Shown here in pieces: positions 56,408 through 64,000 of a stretch of 64,000 nucleotides of DNA; within the stretch, counting starts at the first letter, position 1, and each line of letters begins with the position of its first letter. The stretch spans positions 112,425 to 176,424 of the forward strand of contig JABABQ010000021.1 of assembly GCA_014238155.1 (NCBI GenBank), given 5' to 3'. The DNA is from Rhizobiaceae bacterium (GTDB lineage Bacteria; Pseudomonadota; Alphaproteobacteria; Rhizobiales; Rhizobiaceae). The notes beneath the pieces are model-generated. The model was not told the origin of the DNA. It worked only from the letters and a program-made list of their open reading frames with translations, and searched no databases. Both the position numbers and the translations under genes were made by a program.

Positions 56408-57703
56408 TCAGTTGCGGCCCGTGTGGCCCACTACGGCGAAGAAAAAGCCATCGGTGTTCACGGAAGCCGGTGTCAATGTAACGGTCTTCATGTCGGAGGA
56501 CCATGGTTGCGGCTTATCAAAACCAAACAGGTCCTGCCATACTTCACCTACAGATAACAATTCAAATTGCGGATTGTCTTCGATAAATGAAGTGATCTGG
56601 TTTTCATTTTCTTCCGGCAAGATGCTGCACGTGATGTAAATGAGATAGCCGCCGGGTTTAACGAATGGCGCGGCTTCGCTCAAGGCTTCGTCCTGTTCCG
56701 TCAAACGCATTTCCAGCATTTCGCGGGTCAGCTTCCACTTGGCATGAGGATGGCGTCGCCAGGTCCCGGTCCCGGTACACGGCGCATCGACGACAACCCG
56801 GTCCATTTTGCCAACCAAATCGGACATATCATCGTCTGGACCATGCACCTGGGCGTTACGAATGCCAGCGCGTTTCAAGCGATCATATATCGGCTTGAGA
56901 CGGTTTTTATCGCTATCATAGGCATGTATCTGTCCGCGGTTTTCCATCGATGCCGCCATGGCAAGTGTCTTTCCCCCGGCACCGGCGCAAAAATCCAGCA
57001 CCTGTTCGCCAGGACGCGCATAGACCAGATCAGCCACGATCTGGCTGCCCTCATCCTGTATCTCAAACCAGCCTTTTTGAAAGGCAGCCTCGGCTTGAAC
57101 ATTGGGCTGGCGCGACGCCCCCTGCCCCGGCGCAATACGCAATCCGTTTCGGGCAATCGCTGAAGCCTTGGCACCAGTTTTCTGCAGCGCTCTGGCAACT
57201 TTGTCCTGGTTCGACTTCAGCGTGTTAATCCGCAAATCCACGGGTGGGCGTTTGGCAAATGCTTGTGCTTCGCCGATCCATTCATCGGCAAAATTGGCCT
57301 CCAGAGACTGGCTCAACCATTCGGGAATATCTGCCTGAATATGCGGCGCGGCCGTGGTGAGATCACGTTTTTCAAATTCGGCAATCTCCAGATCGCTCAG
57401 CAGTTCGGGGGCAAATTTATCGCCTTCCAACGCCGCGCTCAGCGACTGTCCATCATAACCCCAGTCGCGCAGAAGCGTGCCGAACACCAAACGGCGAACG
57501 CTGTCGGACCCCATCAGATATTGAGTGGAGGACTTCTTGCGAAGGCAGTCATAGACGATATTGCCGATCGCCGCCCGGTCGCCGGAACCAGCAAAGCGAT
57601 GATCCAGACCCCAGGCCTTCAACGCCTCAGAGACCGGACGCTTTCGCTTGTCCACATCCGACAGAACATCAATCGCCGCCTGCAGGCGTCCACCCAACCG
57701 CAT
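56408..57703 (-). CDS. RsmB/NOP family RNA cytosine-C5 methyltransferase
   Basis: A 431-residue SAM-dependent rRNA m5C methyltransferase. VLDFCAGAGGKTLAMAASMENRG binds SAM, DAPCTGTGTWRRHPHAKW is motif IV with the release Cys, and CSILPEENENQI is motif VI with the catalytic Cys. The N-terminal helical domain resembles NusB-like RsmB. It lies 2 bp after the MAPEG gene and near guaB, the usual rhizobial order. Confidence 0.9.
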   Translation of the reverse strand: MRLGGRLQAAIDVLSDVDKRKRPVSEALKAWGLDHRFAGSGDRAAIGNIVYDCLRKKSSTQYLMGSDSVRRLVFGTLLRDWGYDGQSLSAALEGDKFAPELLSDLEIAEFEKRDLTTAAPHIQADIPEWLSQSLEANFADEWIGEAQAFAKRPPVDLRINTLKSNQDKVARALQKTGAKASAIARNGLRIAPGQGASRQPNVQAEAAFQKGWFEIQDEGSQIVADLVYARPGEQVLDFCAGAGGKTLAMAASMENRGQIHAYDSDKNRLKPIYDRLKRAGIRNAQVHGPDDDMSDLVGKMDRVVVDAPCTGTGTWRRHPHAKWKLTREMLEMRLTEQDEALSEAAPFVKPGGYLIYITCSILPEENENQITSFIEDNPQFELLSVGEVWQDLFGFDKPQPWSSDMKTVTLTPASVNTDGFFFAVVGHTGRN

Positions 57704-57705
57704 GA

Positions 57706-58170
57706 TCAGACCTCTATAATAAACAAGATGGCTATTAGGAATTCGACCATCATCAGTAGCAATATACGGGTCGACTGTATGAAAATATTGCGCCTTATCT
57801 TGACCCGGTTTTCACCGATCATTTCGCGTGTGTGAATAACGCGGCTTACAACATAGGCCCAGGCCAGCAGCACAGTTATCCAGCTATGTGCGGACGCCGT
57901 CAGCATAGCCAGGACCAGACAATAGAACAGCACCGGCATTTCAAACTGATTGGCCACCGCACGGGTGAAAACCCGCAGATCATCTGGTTCATCCTTGGTT
58001 ACCTTGTAGTCGTCTGCGGTGATGCGTTTGGCTCGCCCTGCCTTCAAACGCACACGCGACATGGCAATGTAGCAATATATCGCCAGACCCATCTGCATCA
58101 GGATGGACAAATAGAGAAGTTTGGTTTTCAGCGCAGGAGCGAATTCCCACAACAACGACAGGCTTGCCAT
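57706..58170 (-). CDS. MAPEG family membrane protein
   Basis: A 154-residue protein with four helices: LSILMQMGLAIYCYIAMSRVR, EMPVLFYCLVLAMLTA, SWITVLLAWAYVVSRVIHT and a C-terminal IRILLLMMVEFLIAILFI-like stretch. The pattern FEMPVLFY followed by AWAYVVSRVIHT is diagnostic of MAPEG proteins (membrane-associated proteins in eicosanoid and glutathione metabolism). Function in bacteria is unknown. It lies 11 bp after guaB. Confidence 0.88.
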   Translation of the reverse strand: MASLSLLWEFAPALKTKLLYLSILMQMGLAIYCYIAMSRVRLKAGRAKRITADDYKVTKDEPDDLRVFTRAVANQFEMPVLFYCLVLAMLTASAHSWITVLLAWAYVVSRVIHTREMIGENRVKIRRNIFIQSTRILLLMMVEFLIAILFIIEV

Positions 58171-58181
58171 ATCGGAAACTC

Positions 58182-59687
58182 CTAGCGACCTGAATAATTC
58201 GGGCTTTCCCGCGTAATGCTGACAGAATGGGCATGGCTTTCAGAAAGTCCGGCCGTTGAAATGCGAACAAATTCCGCACGTTCAACAAAATCCTGCAAAG
58301 TTGCCGCACCCACATACCCCATTGAAGCCCGCAGGCCACCGGCCAGTTGATGCAGAACCGAGCCAACCGGCCCCTTATAAGGAACCTGGCCTTCAATACC
58401 CTCCGGCACCAATTTTAGGGAATCAGTTACTTCCGATTGGAAATACCGGTCCGCAGAGCCCCGCGCCATGGCACCGACAGAGCCCATGCCGCGATAGGAT
58501 TTAAACGATCTTCCATGGTGAAGGTAAACTTCCCCCGGGCTTTCGTCAGTGCCCGCCAGCAACGATCCGACCATGACCAGAGAGGCTCCGGCGGCTAGCG
58601 CTTTGGCGAGATCGCCTGAAAATTTGATGCCACCATCAGCGATCACCGGAATATCAGCCTTATTGGCAACTTCAACTGCCGACATGATGGCCGACAATTG
58701 AGGCACCCCGACGCCAGCAACCATGCGTGTGGTACAGATTGAGCCAGGGCCAATGCCGATTTTCACGGTATCAGCACCAGCGTCGATCAACGCCTGAGTG
58801 CCTGACGCTGTTGCAACATTGCCGGCTGCAATGCGCACCTTGTTGGAAAGCTTTTTTACCTGGCTTACGGCATCAAGTACTCGCTGGGAATGGCCATGAG
58901 CGGTATCGATGACCAACAGATCAACCCCCGCATCAATCAGCCTTTGTGCCCTTTCAAACCCATCGGGACCGACGGTTGTTGCCGCGGCAACCCGCAGGCT
59001 GCCATTTTCATCCTTGGTGGCATTTGGGTGGAGCTGGCTGTTCTCCATGTCTTTGACTGTGATGATGCCGGTGCACTGGCCTTTGCTGTCGACCACCAGA
59101 AGTTTTTCAATCCGGTGCTGATGCAACAATCTTTTGGCATCTTCCTGGCTGACACCCTCTTTGACTGTGACAAGATTCTCGCGAGTCATCAATTCATAGA
59201 CTTTTTGGTCAGGATCGGAGGCAAACCGAACATCGCGGTTGGTCAGTATGCCAACCAAACGCCCTTTGTGGTGCCCGCCATCACCACCATTCTCAACAAC
59301 CGGAATGCCGGAAATCTTGTGGTCGTCCATCAGCTTCAATGCATCTTTAAGGGTCGCGTCAGGCCCGATCACCAACGGATTGATCACCATGCCGCTTTCG
59401 AATTTCTTGACCTTGCGCACCTCTTCGGCCTGCACCTGTGGTGTCAGATTGCGATGAATAACTCCCAGGCCCCCGGCCTGGGCCATGGCAATCGCCAGCC
59501 GCGATTCGGTCACCGTGTCCATCGCCGCCGACAGGATTGGCAGGCTGAGATTGATGTCGCGGGTCAACCGGCTGGAAACATCCACCTGGTTGGGCATGAT
59601 CTCGCTGTGTCCGGGTTGCAAAAGCACGTCGTCAAAGGTGAGCGCCTGCTCACCTGTGGAAGTCGATATAATCTTGGCCATGGTCAA
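58182..59687 (-). CDS. guaB: IMP dehydrogenase
   Basis: NAD-dependent oxidation of IMP to XMP, the rate-limiting step to GMP. The 501-residue protein has an inserted pair of CBS domains (residues about 95-215) and the catalytic Cys in [15 protein letters not shown]; the flap region with [10 protein letters not shown] follows. ATG 59687 or 59681 (MAKIIST) could be used. Followed closely by the MAPEG and rsmB genes. Confidence 0.97.
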   Translation of the reverse strand: MTMAKIISTSTGEQALTFDDVLLQPGHSEIMPNQVDVSSRLTRDINLSLPILSAAMDTVTESRLAIAMAQAGGLGVIHRNLTPQVQAEEVRKVKKFESGMVINPLVIGPDATLKDALKLMDDHKISGIPVVENGGDGGHHKGRLVGILTNRDVRFASDPDQKVYELMTRENLVTVKEGVSQEDAKRLLHQHRIEKLLVVDSKGQCTGIITVKDMENSQLHPNATKDENGSLRVAAATTVGPDGFERAQRLIDAGVDLLVIDTAHGHSQRVLDAVSQVKKLSNKVRIAAGNVATASGTQALIDAGADTVKIGIGPGSICTTRMVAGVGVPQLSAIMSAVEVANKADIPVIADGGIKFSGDLAKALAAGASLVMVGSLLAGTDESPGEVYLHHGRSFKSYRGMGSVGAMARGSADRYFQSEVTDSLKLVPEGIEGQVPYKGPVGSVLHQLAGGLRASMGYVGAATLQDFVERAEFVRISTAGLSESHAHSVSITRESPNYSGR

Positions 59688-59825
59688 ACCTTGCTGCGCG
59701 GTGGCGGGGGAAGCCGGTGCGTTTGACGCCGTCGCCTACCATGCCTACCGACACTTGGCAAAGGGGGCAGACGCCACAACTCACACAATTGGCAGGAATA
59801 TTAATTTTCCGCGACAGATTTGTTC

Positions 59826-60617
59826 TCAACCACCCTGTTCTGGCGGTTTTCTGTCCTTGGCCAGCAAATAAAGTTCCACCGATCCATCGCGGCTGGCGGG
59901 CGGCTTGACGTGATGAACCTGTTTAAAATTCTGCTTCATCAGGTTGAGCAGCGACTGTTCAGTGCCCCCCTGAAAAGTTTTTGTCACAAAGTGCCCGCCG
60001 GGCTTCAACACCTGCAGGGCAAAATCCAGCGCCACTTCGACCAGCGCCATGGTTCGCATGTGGTCGGTCTGGCGGTGACCGATGGTAGGGGCTGCCATGT
60101 CGGAAAGAACCAGATCGGGGTTTTGCCCTCCCAATGCGTCCATCAGTGCCTCTGGTGCATCTTCATCGAGAAAATCCTTCTTGAGAATTGTGGCGCCCGG
60201 AACCGGGTCCATATCCAGATAATCGATACCAACTACGCGAATGTCATCTACCGATGACCCAACCTTGGCGACCGCCACCTGACACCACCCCCCCGGTGCT
60301 GCCCCCAGATCAACAATCCGCTGCCCCGGCTTCAGCAGCTCGTAGCGTTCATCAATTTCAAGCAACTTATAGGCTGCCCGTGAGGCATAGCCCTCTGCCT
60401 TGGCCCTCTGCACATAAGGGTCGTTTAACTGCCGCTGCAGCCACAGGGTTGATGATATTTTGCGCCCCCTCGCTGTCTTGACCCTTGTATGCATGTTGCG
60501 CGGATTGACACCGCGACCGCCACCTGGTCCACCGCCGGGTCCACCGCCGGGTCCGCCACCTTGCCCGCCGCCTGCTCCGCGGCCGCCACCGCCGCTGTGT
60601 TTTCCTTTGTTTGCCAT
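59826..60617 (-). CDS. rlmE: 23S rRNA 2'-O-ribose methyltransferase RlmE (FtsJ/RrmJ)
   Basis: Methylates the 2'-OH of a uridine in the 23S rRNA A loop. The 263-residue protein has an N-terminal glycine-rich run coded by a GC-rich repeat, then [14 protein letters not shown], the SAM motif [26 protein letters not shown] and VTKTFQG with catalytic Lys and Asp. The glycine run (about 30 residues) is longer than in most homologues. It starts 5 bp after the ppx stop on the same strand. Confidence 0.93.
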   Translation of the reverse strand: MANKGKHSGGGGRGAGGGQGGGPGGGPGGGPGGGRGVNPRNMHTRVKTARGRKISSTLWLQRQLNDPYVQRAKAEGYASRAAYKLLEIDERYELLKPGQRIVDLGAAPGGWCQVAVAKVGSSVDDIRVVGIDYLDMDPVPGATILKKDFLDEDAPEALMDALGGQNPDLVLSDMAAPTIGHRQTDHMRTMALVEVALDFALQVLKPGGHFVTKTFQGGTEQSLLNLMKQNFKQVHHVKPPASRDGSVELYLLAKDRKPPEQGG

Positions 60618-60622
60618 GCTGT

Positions 60623-62401
60623 TCAGTTCCGGTTCTGACGGTAATATCTGGGACGCCGTTGCCAGGCATTGTCCGCGTTCATCATTTCAGTGAGCAACCC
60701 TTCACGCAATCCTCGGTCTGCGACACGCAAACGCGGACAAGGCCAGAGCCGTTGGATTGCAACTAATATGGCACAGCCCGCCAGCACCAGGTCTGCCCGG
60801 TCATAACCGATGCAGGGATTGGCGGCGCGCTGGTCAAAGCTCATATCCACCAGTCGGTTGATCATCGCATCCACATCATCGGAATTCATCCAGATGCCAT
60901 CTACCCGGCGGCGATCATATCTGGGCAGATTGAGGTGGATCCCAGCCAGCGTTGTCACCGTTCCCGACGTGCCCAGAAGATGAACCTCGCCGCGTTCGGA
61001 GACCGCTTGCAGAGCGTCACGCCCCTCGAATTTGTGCAGCAATTCGCTGACATCATTCACCATGTTTTCAAATATCGGGCGAGTTACCACGCGACCGCCA
61101 CCGTGCTTTTCCGATAGGGTTACAACGCCCAGAGGCAACGATGTCCAGGACACCATGGCCGGTGAAAGATCGTGGCGCTTGCGCTTATCAAGGTCCAGCA
61201 GGGCCAGTTCCGACGAGCCACCACCGATATCAAACAGCACCACGCCCTTGGCCTTGCGGTCGACCAGTGATGAACACCCCGCGACGGCCAGACGGGCTTC
61301 CGTTTCGCGGTCGATGATTTCCAGCTTGATACCGGTCTGTTTTTCAACGCGTTGCAGAAACTCTTCACCATTGCTGGCACGACGACAGGCTTCAGTGGCG
61401 ATCAGCCTGACTCCTTTGACGCGGCGATTACTCAATTTTCCAGCACACATTTTCAACGCACCGATCGCCCGTTCCATCGCCTCCTCACGCAATTGCCCGG
61501 TGGCAGCAAGCCCCTCGCCCAGACGTACAATGCGTGAGAATGCATCGACGACCTTGAAACGGCCCGGTTGCTGCGGCACTGCCACCAGAAGACGGCAGTT
61601 ATTTGTGCCCAGATCGAGCGCCGCATAAGCATCGCCCCAATGACGGTTTTGTCGACGATCGCCGGATTTTCCTCCACCCCGTCTGGACTGCCTGTTGTTG
61701 GCTGGCCCGGCAGCATCGGCATTTTGGTTGTTTGCAGTGGTGACACCGGCGACGACGGCGACGACGGCGGAGGTGGCGGCGGCGGCCGTTGCTTCAACCG
61801 CTGCAGTATCGACGGCGCCGTTGAAAAGATCCTCACTTTTGTCGGACGGCACGCGGCGGCGATTGCGGCGGCGATCTGTTCGGCGATTGCGTTTATTATG
61901 TAGAGAATTCTGCGCACTGCCGGAATTGGCTGACTTATCAGAAGCGGTGGAGTTTTCGCCGCTGTCGATCTCCATCTGAGGCTGGGTATTGATGTTCTTG
62001 TTGCGCGATGAACGCCCCCTGCGGCGGCGGCGGCGCTTGCTGTTCTTGGGGCTTCCAATGGTATGATCTTCGCCGGTCGGGGACTCACTGGGCTTTGAGT
62101 TGTTTGAGGCATTTGAATGTTCAGGGCTCGCCTGGGCGGCAGACGCGGCCAGACGATCGCCAGCCCGGGGCGCAGGAGATCTGGAATTTTCGGCCCGAAT
62201 GCCGTCATCTGGTCGTTTCGGCCGCTTTTTCCAGCGCCTTCTCGACCTCTTTTTCGGCGGGTTGTCTGAAGACCTATGGCCTTCAGCCCCTGCACGTTCG
62301 ACATTCATCCCCGGCCGCTTGGAGGACTCGTCCCCCGAATTCGCATCGGACACCGGATGTTCCTTTGCCCCGCAATGCAGCAGTCCCCGAGGGGCCGGCA
62401 T
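60623..62401 (-). CDS. ppx: Ppx/GppA phosphatase with long basic N-terminal extension
   Basis: Exopolyphosphatase or pppGpp phosphohydrolase of the actin-like ASKHA fold. The catalytic domain starts near residue 258 with [18 protein letters not shown] and has [17 protein letters not shown] and [16 protein letters not shown]. The first 257 residues are low-complexity and basic, with [20 protein letters not shown] and an Ala/Val run, probably disordered and nucleic-acid or polyphosphate binding. An in-frame GTG 15 codons later is another possible start. Five bp upstream of rlmE, hence co-transcribed. Confidence 0.88.
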   Translation of the reverse strand: MPAPRGLLHCGAKEHPVSDANSGDESSKRPGMNVERAGAEGHRSSDNPPKKRSRRRWKKRPKRPDDGIRAENSRSPAPRAGDRLAASAAQASPEHSNASNNSKPSESPTGEDHTIGSPKNSKRRRRRRGRSSRNKNINTQPQMEIDSGENSTASDKSANSGSAQNSLHNKRNRRTDRRRNRRRVPSDKSEDLFNGAVDTAAVEATAAAATSAVVAVVAGVTTANNQNADAAGPANNRQSRRGGGKSGDRRQNRHWGDAYAALDLGTNNCRLLVAVPQQPGRFKVVDAFSRIVRLGEGLAATGQLREEAMERAIGALKMCAGKLSNRRVKGVRLIATEACRRASNGEEFLQRVEKQTGIKLEIIDRETEARLAVAGCSSLVDRKAKGVVLFDIGGGSSELALLDLDKRKRHDLSPAMVSWTSLPLGVVTLSEKHGGGRVVTRPIFENMVNDVSELLHKFEGRDALQAVSERGEVHLLGTSGTVTTLAGIHLNLPRYDRRRVDGIWMNSDDVDAMINRLVDMSFDQRAANPCIGYDRADLVLAGCAILVAIQRLWPCPRLRVADRGLREGLLTEMMNADNAWQRRPRYYRQNRN

Positions 62402-62555
62402 AAACGGAGCACTGATATTTAAGTTGCCACCAGTCTATCAGCACCAAGAGGAACAACAAGCCAAAATATGCCTGCCTCGCGAATCGCGAAAATGTCGGTT
62501 GGCGGCGAGTTGAACTGCGGTTGGGTAATTGGGGGTGAGGGTTGGATCGGCCGGG

Positions 62556-63419
62556 TCAGTCCAGCGGATATTTTGAGTATATTACCAGACTGTAGGACTT
62601 TGGTTCCAACCGGTCGATCTTCTGCATCACCAGGTGCGGCGCATGGCGTCGATTGAGAAACACGACCCCCAATGTAGACCCCAATTTGCCAAGGAATGTC
62701 GGCAGGCTCCCAAGAAAACTTCTGTCGGCCATTTCATAGGCATGGACGTAACCGTATTCATTCAACAATTGCGTTGCAGGCGTTTGCCCGTTTTCTACCA
62801 GAGATTTGTCGATTTCGATGGTGATGACCGGACTGTGTCGATTGAGAAATTCAGCAGCGCCGCGCAATGCAGCAAGCTCGTGTCCTTCGATGTCCATCTT
62901 GATAAAATCAACCTGGCTTTGTTGTTCTTCGGTCAGCAGGTCATCAAGACGATCCACCTCGACGGTCAGTGATTGGTTTACTTCAGGTGTCCAGCCGGGT
63001 TCCAGCGAGAAGCTCGCCATGTTGCGCATCGTCCCCTGGCCAATCATTTCGCGTTTTGAATCGCTCACACCAATATTGTGCGGATGGATTGCCGCATTGA
63101 GTTCAGCATTGAATGACAAGAGCTTGAAAGTCTGTGGATTGACCTCAAATGCTTCGACGCTGTCGAAGTGATCAGCAAAAACCAGCGCGTGATTCCCAAT
63201 ATTGGCGCCTATATCAAGGCATATTCGCCTGTTTTCAAGTTTAGGGAAGAGCTTGCCAGCCAAAAATTCCAGTTCATGTAACTCAAACCGCCCGGAGAGA
63301 TTTATGTGTATCCCAATAAGATCATGCGTAAAACAGGCGACCTGAGGGAAATTTTCGACGTGTTTGGTTTTTAATCTCTTTAAGTAGTTTTTACTTATAT
63401 AATATTCTATAGCGCTCAA
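62556..63419 (-). CDS. FkbM family methyltransferase
   Basis: A 287-residue SAM-dependent O-methyltransferase-like protein. SAM loop ICLDIGANIGNHALVFADHFD, acidic AFEVNPQTFKLL, and QVDFIKMDIEGHELAALRGA are diagnostic of the FkbM family. Such enzymes often modify cell-surface glycans or secondary metabolites; the target is unknown. The only start in reach is TTG 63419, and the 100 bp upstream are unusually AT-rich, so the N-terminus is uncertain. Possibly acquired. Confidence 0.78.
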   Translation of the reverse strand: MSAIEYYISKNYLKRLKTKHVENFPQVACFTHDLIGIHINLSGRFELHELEFLAGKLFPKLENRRICLDIGANIGNHALVFADHFDSVEAFEVNPQTFKLLSFNAELNAAIHPHNIGVSDSKREMIGQGTMRNMASFSLEPGWTPEVNQSLTVEVDRLDDLLTEEQQSQVDFIKMDIEGHELAALRGAAEFLNRHSPVITIEIDKSLVENGQTPATQLLNEYGYVHAYEMADRSFLGSLPTFLGKLGSTLGVVFLNRRHAPHLVMQKIDRLEPKSYSLVIYSKYPLD

Positions 63420-63814
63420 CTATTTGACCCAACAATATTTACCTACTCGCTGTATCATAATCTACACCGTATAATTGGCAAGACGATGCGTGTTTTGCGG
63501 TTGCCGGACGATAAAAGGCATGTTGGGTCGCCGGTTTGGATTTGGTCTTGAGCCATTGCATTCGGCAGACATTATTGATGATGGGGTCTGGTTTTTTGGC
63601 GCCTGTTGGAGAAATGTGCGGAGGTTTGATTGCCGGATCACATGTGGTTTGCGCTGCTCAATTCGATGCTTGACGAAGCACGAGCAACTGTCTAACACCC
63701 CCTTGCTGGGCTTGCCACCGATACACCGGCTTTCGCCATCCTGTATCAGCAACCCTGATTACCTTGATCAACAAGGCATTCGGTGGGGAATAGGTTAACG
63801 GTAGACCCACGGCC
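63420..63814. other. Intergenic region without recognised genes
   Basis: The first 60 bp are AT-rich and serve as the likely FkbM promoter. Two opposing ORFs (63462-63752 minus and 63475-63798 plus) overlap almost completely; neither has a recognised domain or a convincing ribosome-binding site. I see no RNA gene or terminator here. Confidence 0.5.
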
Positions 63815-63835
63815 AACCCTTATCCGACAAGGGTT
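63815..63835. other. Hairpin AACCCTT-N7-AAGGGTT
   Basis: A perfect 7-bp inverted repeat around ATCCGAC. It lacks a following U-tract and may be a terminator for a + strand transcript or part of the control region that follows. Confidence 0.4.
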
Positions 63836-63837
63836 TC

Positions 63838-63889
63838 ATTGTACAAAAACAGCCGATTTAGCCCGTTTAAACCGATTTATTGTACAAAA
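63838..63889. promoter_or_regulatory. Paired direct repeats, operator-like
   Basis: ATTGTACAAAA occurs at 63838-63848 and TTGTACAAAA again at 63880-63889 (41 bp apart, near four helical turns). Between them CCGATTTA occurs at 63853-63860 and 63872-63879. TTGTACAA is itself palindromic. The regular spacing suggests a cooperative binding site controlling a gene that starts beyond the window. A TATAAT hexamer occurs at 63911, about 20 bp downstream of the second repeat. Confidence 0.45.
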
Positions 63890-64000
63890 TTTTTGCCTGT
63901 TTGCGACCGGTATAATCCTGTCAATTGCCCACCGTCTGACGCCGTGCTTTGATATATCTGCTTGGGGCGTTCTGGCAGTCGGAGATAGTCGAATGCGCCT

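Noticed and set aside
63462-63798. Two opposing ORFs near the right end (63462-63752 minus, 63475-63798 plus)
   Set aside because: They overlap almost fully, lack domains and lack start signals; at most one could be real and neither can be supported.
63821-63831. DnaA-box-like TTATCCGACAA near the right end
   Set aside because: It differs from the TTATNCACA consensus in the core and stands alone, so an origin is not supported.
1-64000. tRNA, rRNA, CRISPR arrays, riboswitches and prophage
   Set aside because: No cloverleaf, spaced direct repeats, known riboswitch core or phage structural gene was seen in the gaps on either strand; a covariance-model scan was not possible.

Overview
The window reads as a chromosomal segment of an alphaproteobacterium, most likely a marine or environmental member of the Hyphomicrobiales (Rhizobiales). 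The inference rests on gene order and gene types: ppx-rlmE-guaB-MAPEG-rsmB with guaA close by, S49 peptidase-methyltransferase-DUF2007-ispB-TPR-ispE-moaB-radical SAM-rnhB, an ATP synthase Fo operon with separate b' and b genes (atpI-B-E-F'-F), cysH-cysD-cysN, a DUF6101 protein, and a GTTC-N7-GTTC LexA-type site. Nearly all of it is housekeeping sequence. I see no rRNA, tRNA, CRISPR array, prophage or intact insertion sequence.

Layout. 1-4.4 kb: the end of an amidinotransferase gene facing an iron/2-oxoglutarate oxygenase, a dihaem cytochrome c, and pyrC-pyrE. 4.6-9.7 kb: a GNAT acetyltransferase, aroC-ribB-(FG-GAP protein) with overlapping ends, an HDAC-like deacetylase and xseB. 9.8-14.5 kb: dxs, a non-autonomous repeat element, sco, rlmD and a small cytochrome c. 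14.6-18.8 kb: a fatty-acid-type acyl-CoA dehydrogenase and enoyl-CoA hydratase divergent from an FAD-linked oxidase. 19-22 kb: DUF6101, ubiA, purD. 22-26 kb: the most accessory-looking part, with a tightly coupled ytoQ-merF-GDCCVxC cluster, a zinc-ribbon peptide, a probably frameshifted orphan gene, and a secreted RTX-plus-phosphoesterase protein. 26-31 kb: glyS and glyQ separated by a double CDGSH protein and a VOC protein, then a LysE exporter. 31-36 kb: a cytochrome c gene enclosed by a 21-bp inverted repeat, a PiT-like permease and the sulfate assimilation genes cysHDN. 36-45 kb: S49 peptidase, RNA methyltransferase, ispB, TPR protein, ispE, moaB, an SOS-box-preceded radical SAM gene and rnhB. 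45-48 kb: the Fo operon, ended by a strong terminator lying inside the 3' end of rnhB. 48-64 kb: a second copy of the repeat element, a SleB-type hydrolase, der, a YfgM-like TPR protein, NnrU, a DksA-like protein, guaA, a Popeye-like cNMP-binding membrane protein, TspO, rsmB, MAPEG, guaB, rlmE, ppx and an FkbM methyltransferase, then an untranslated repeat-rich tail.

The most notable non-textbook signal is a family of TA-flanked elements (two nearly full copies of 284 and 269 bp, one 45-bp deletion derivative) with conserved terminal inverted repeats and no transposase. One copy ends two bases before the sco start codon. Another supplies the last base of the sleB stop codon. Other points worth checking are the inverted-repeat-bounded cytochrome c cassette, the RTX-phosphoesterase with altered metal ligands, the LexA box before the radical SAM gene, and the operator-like repeats at the right end.
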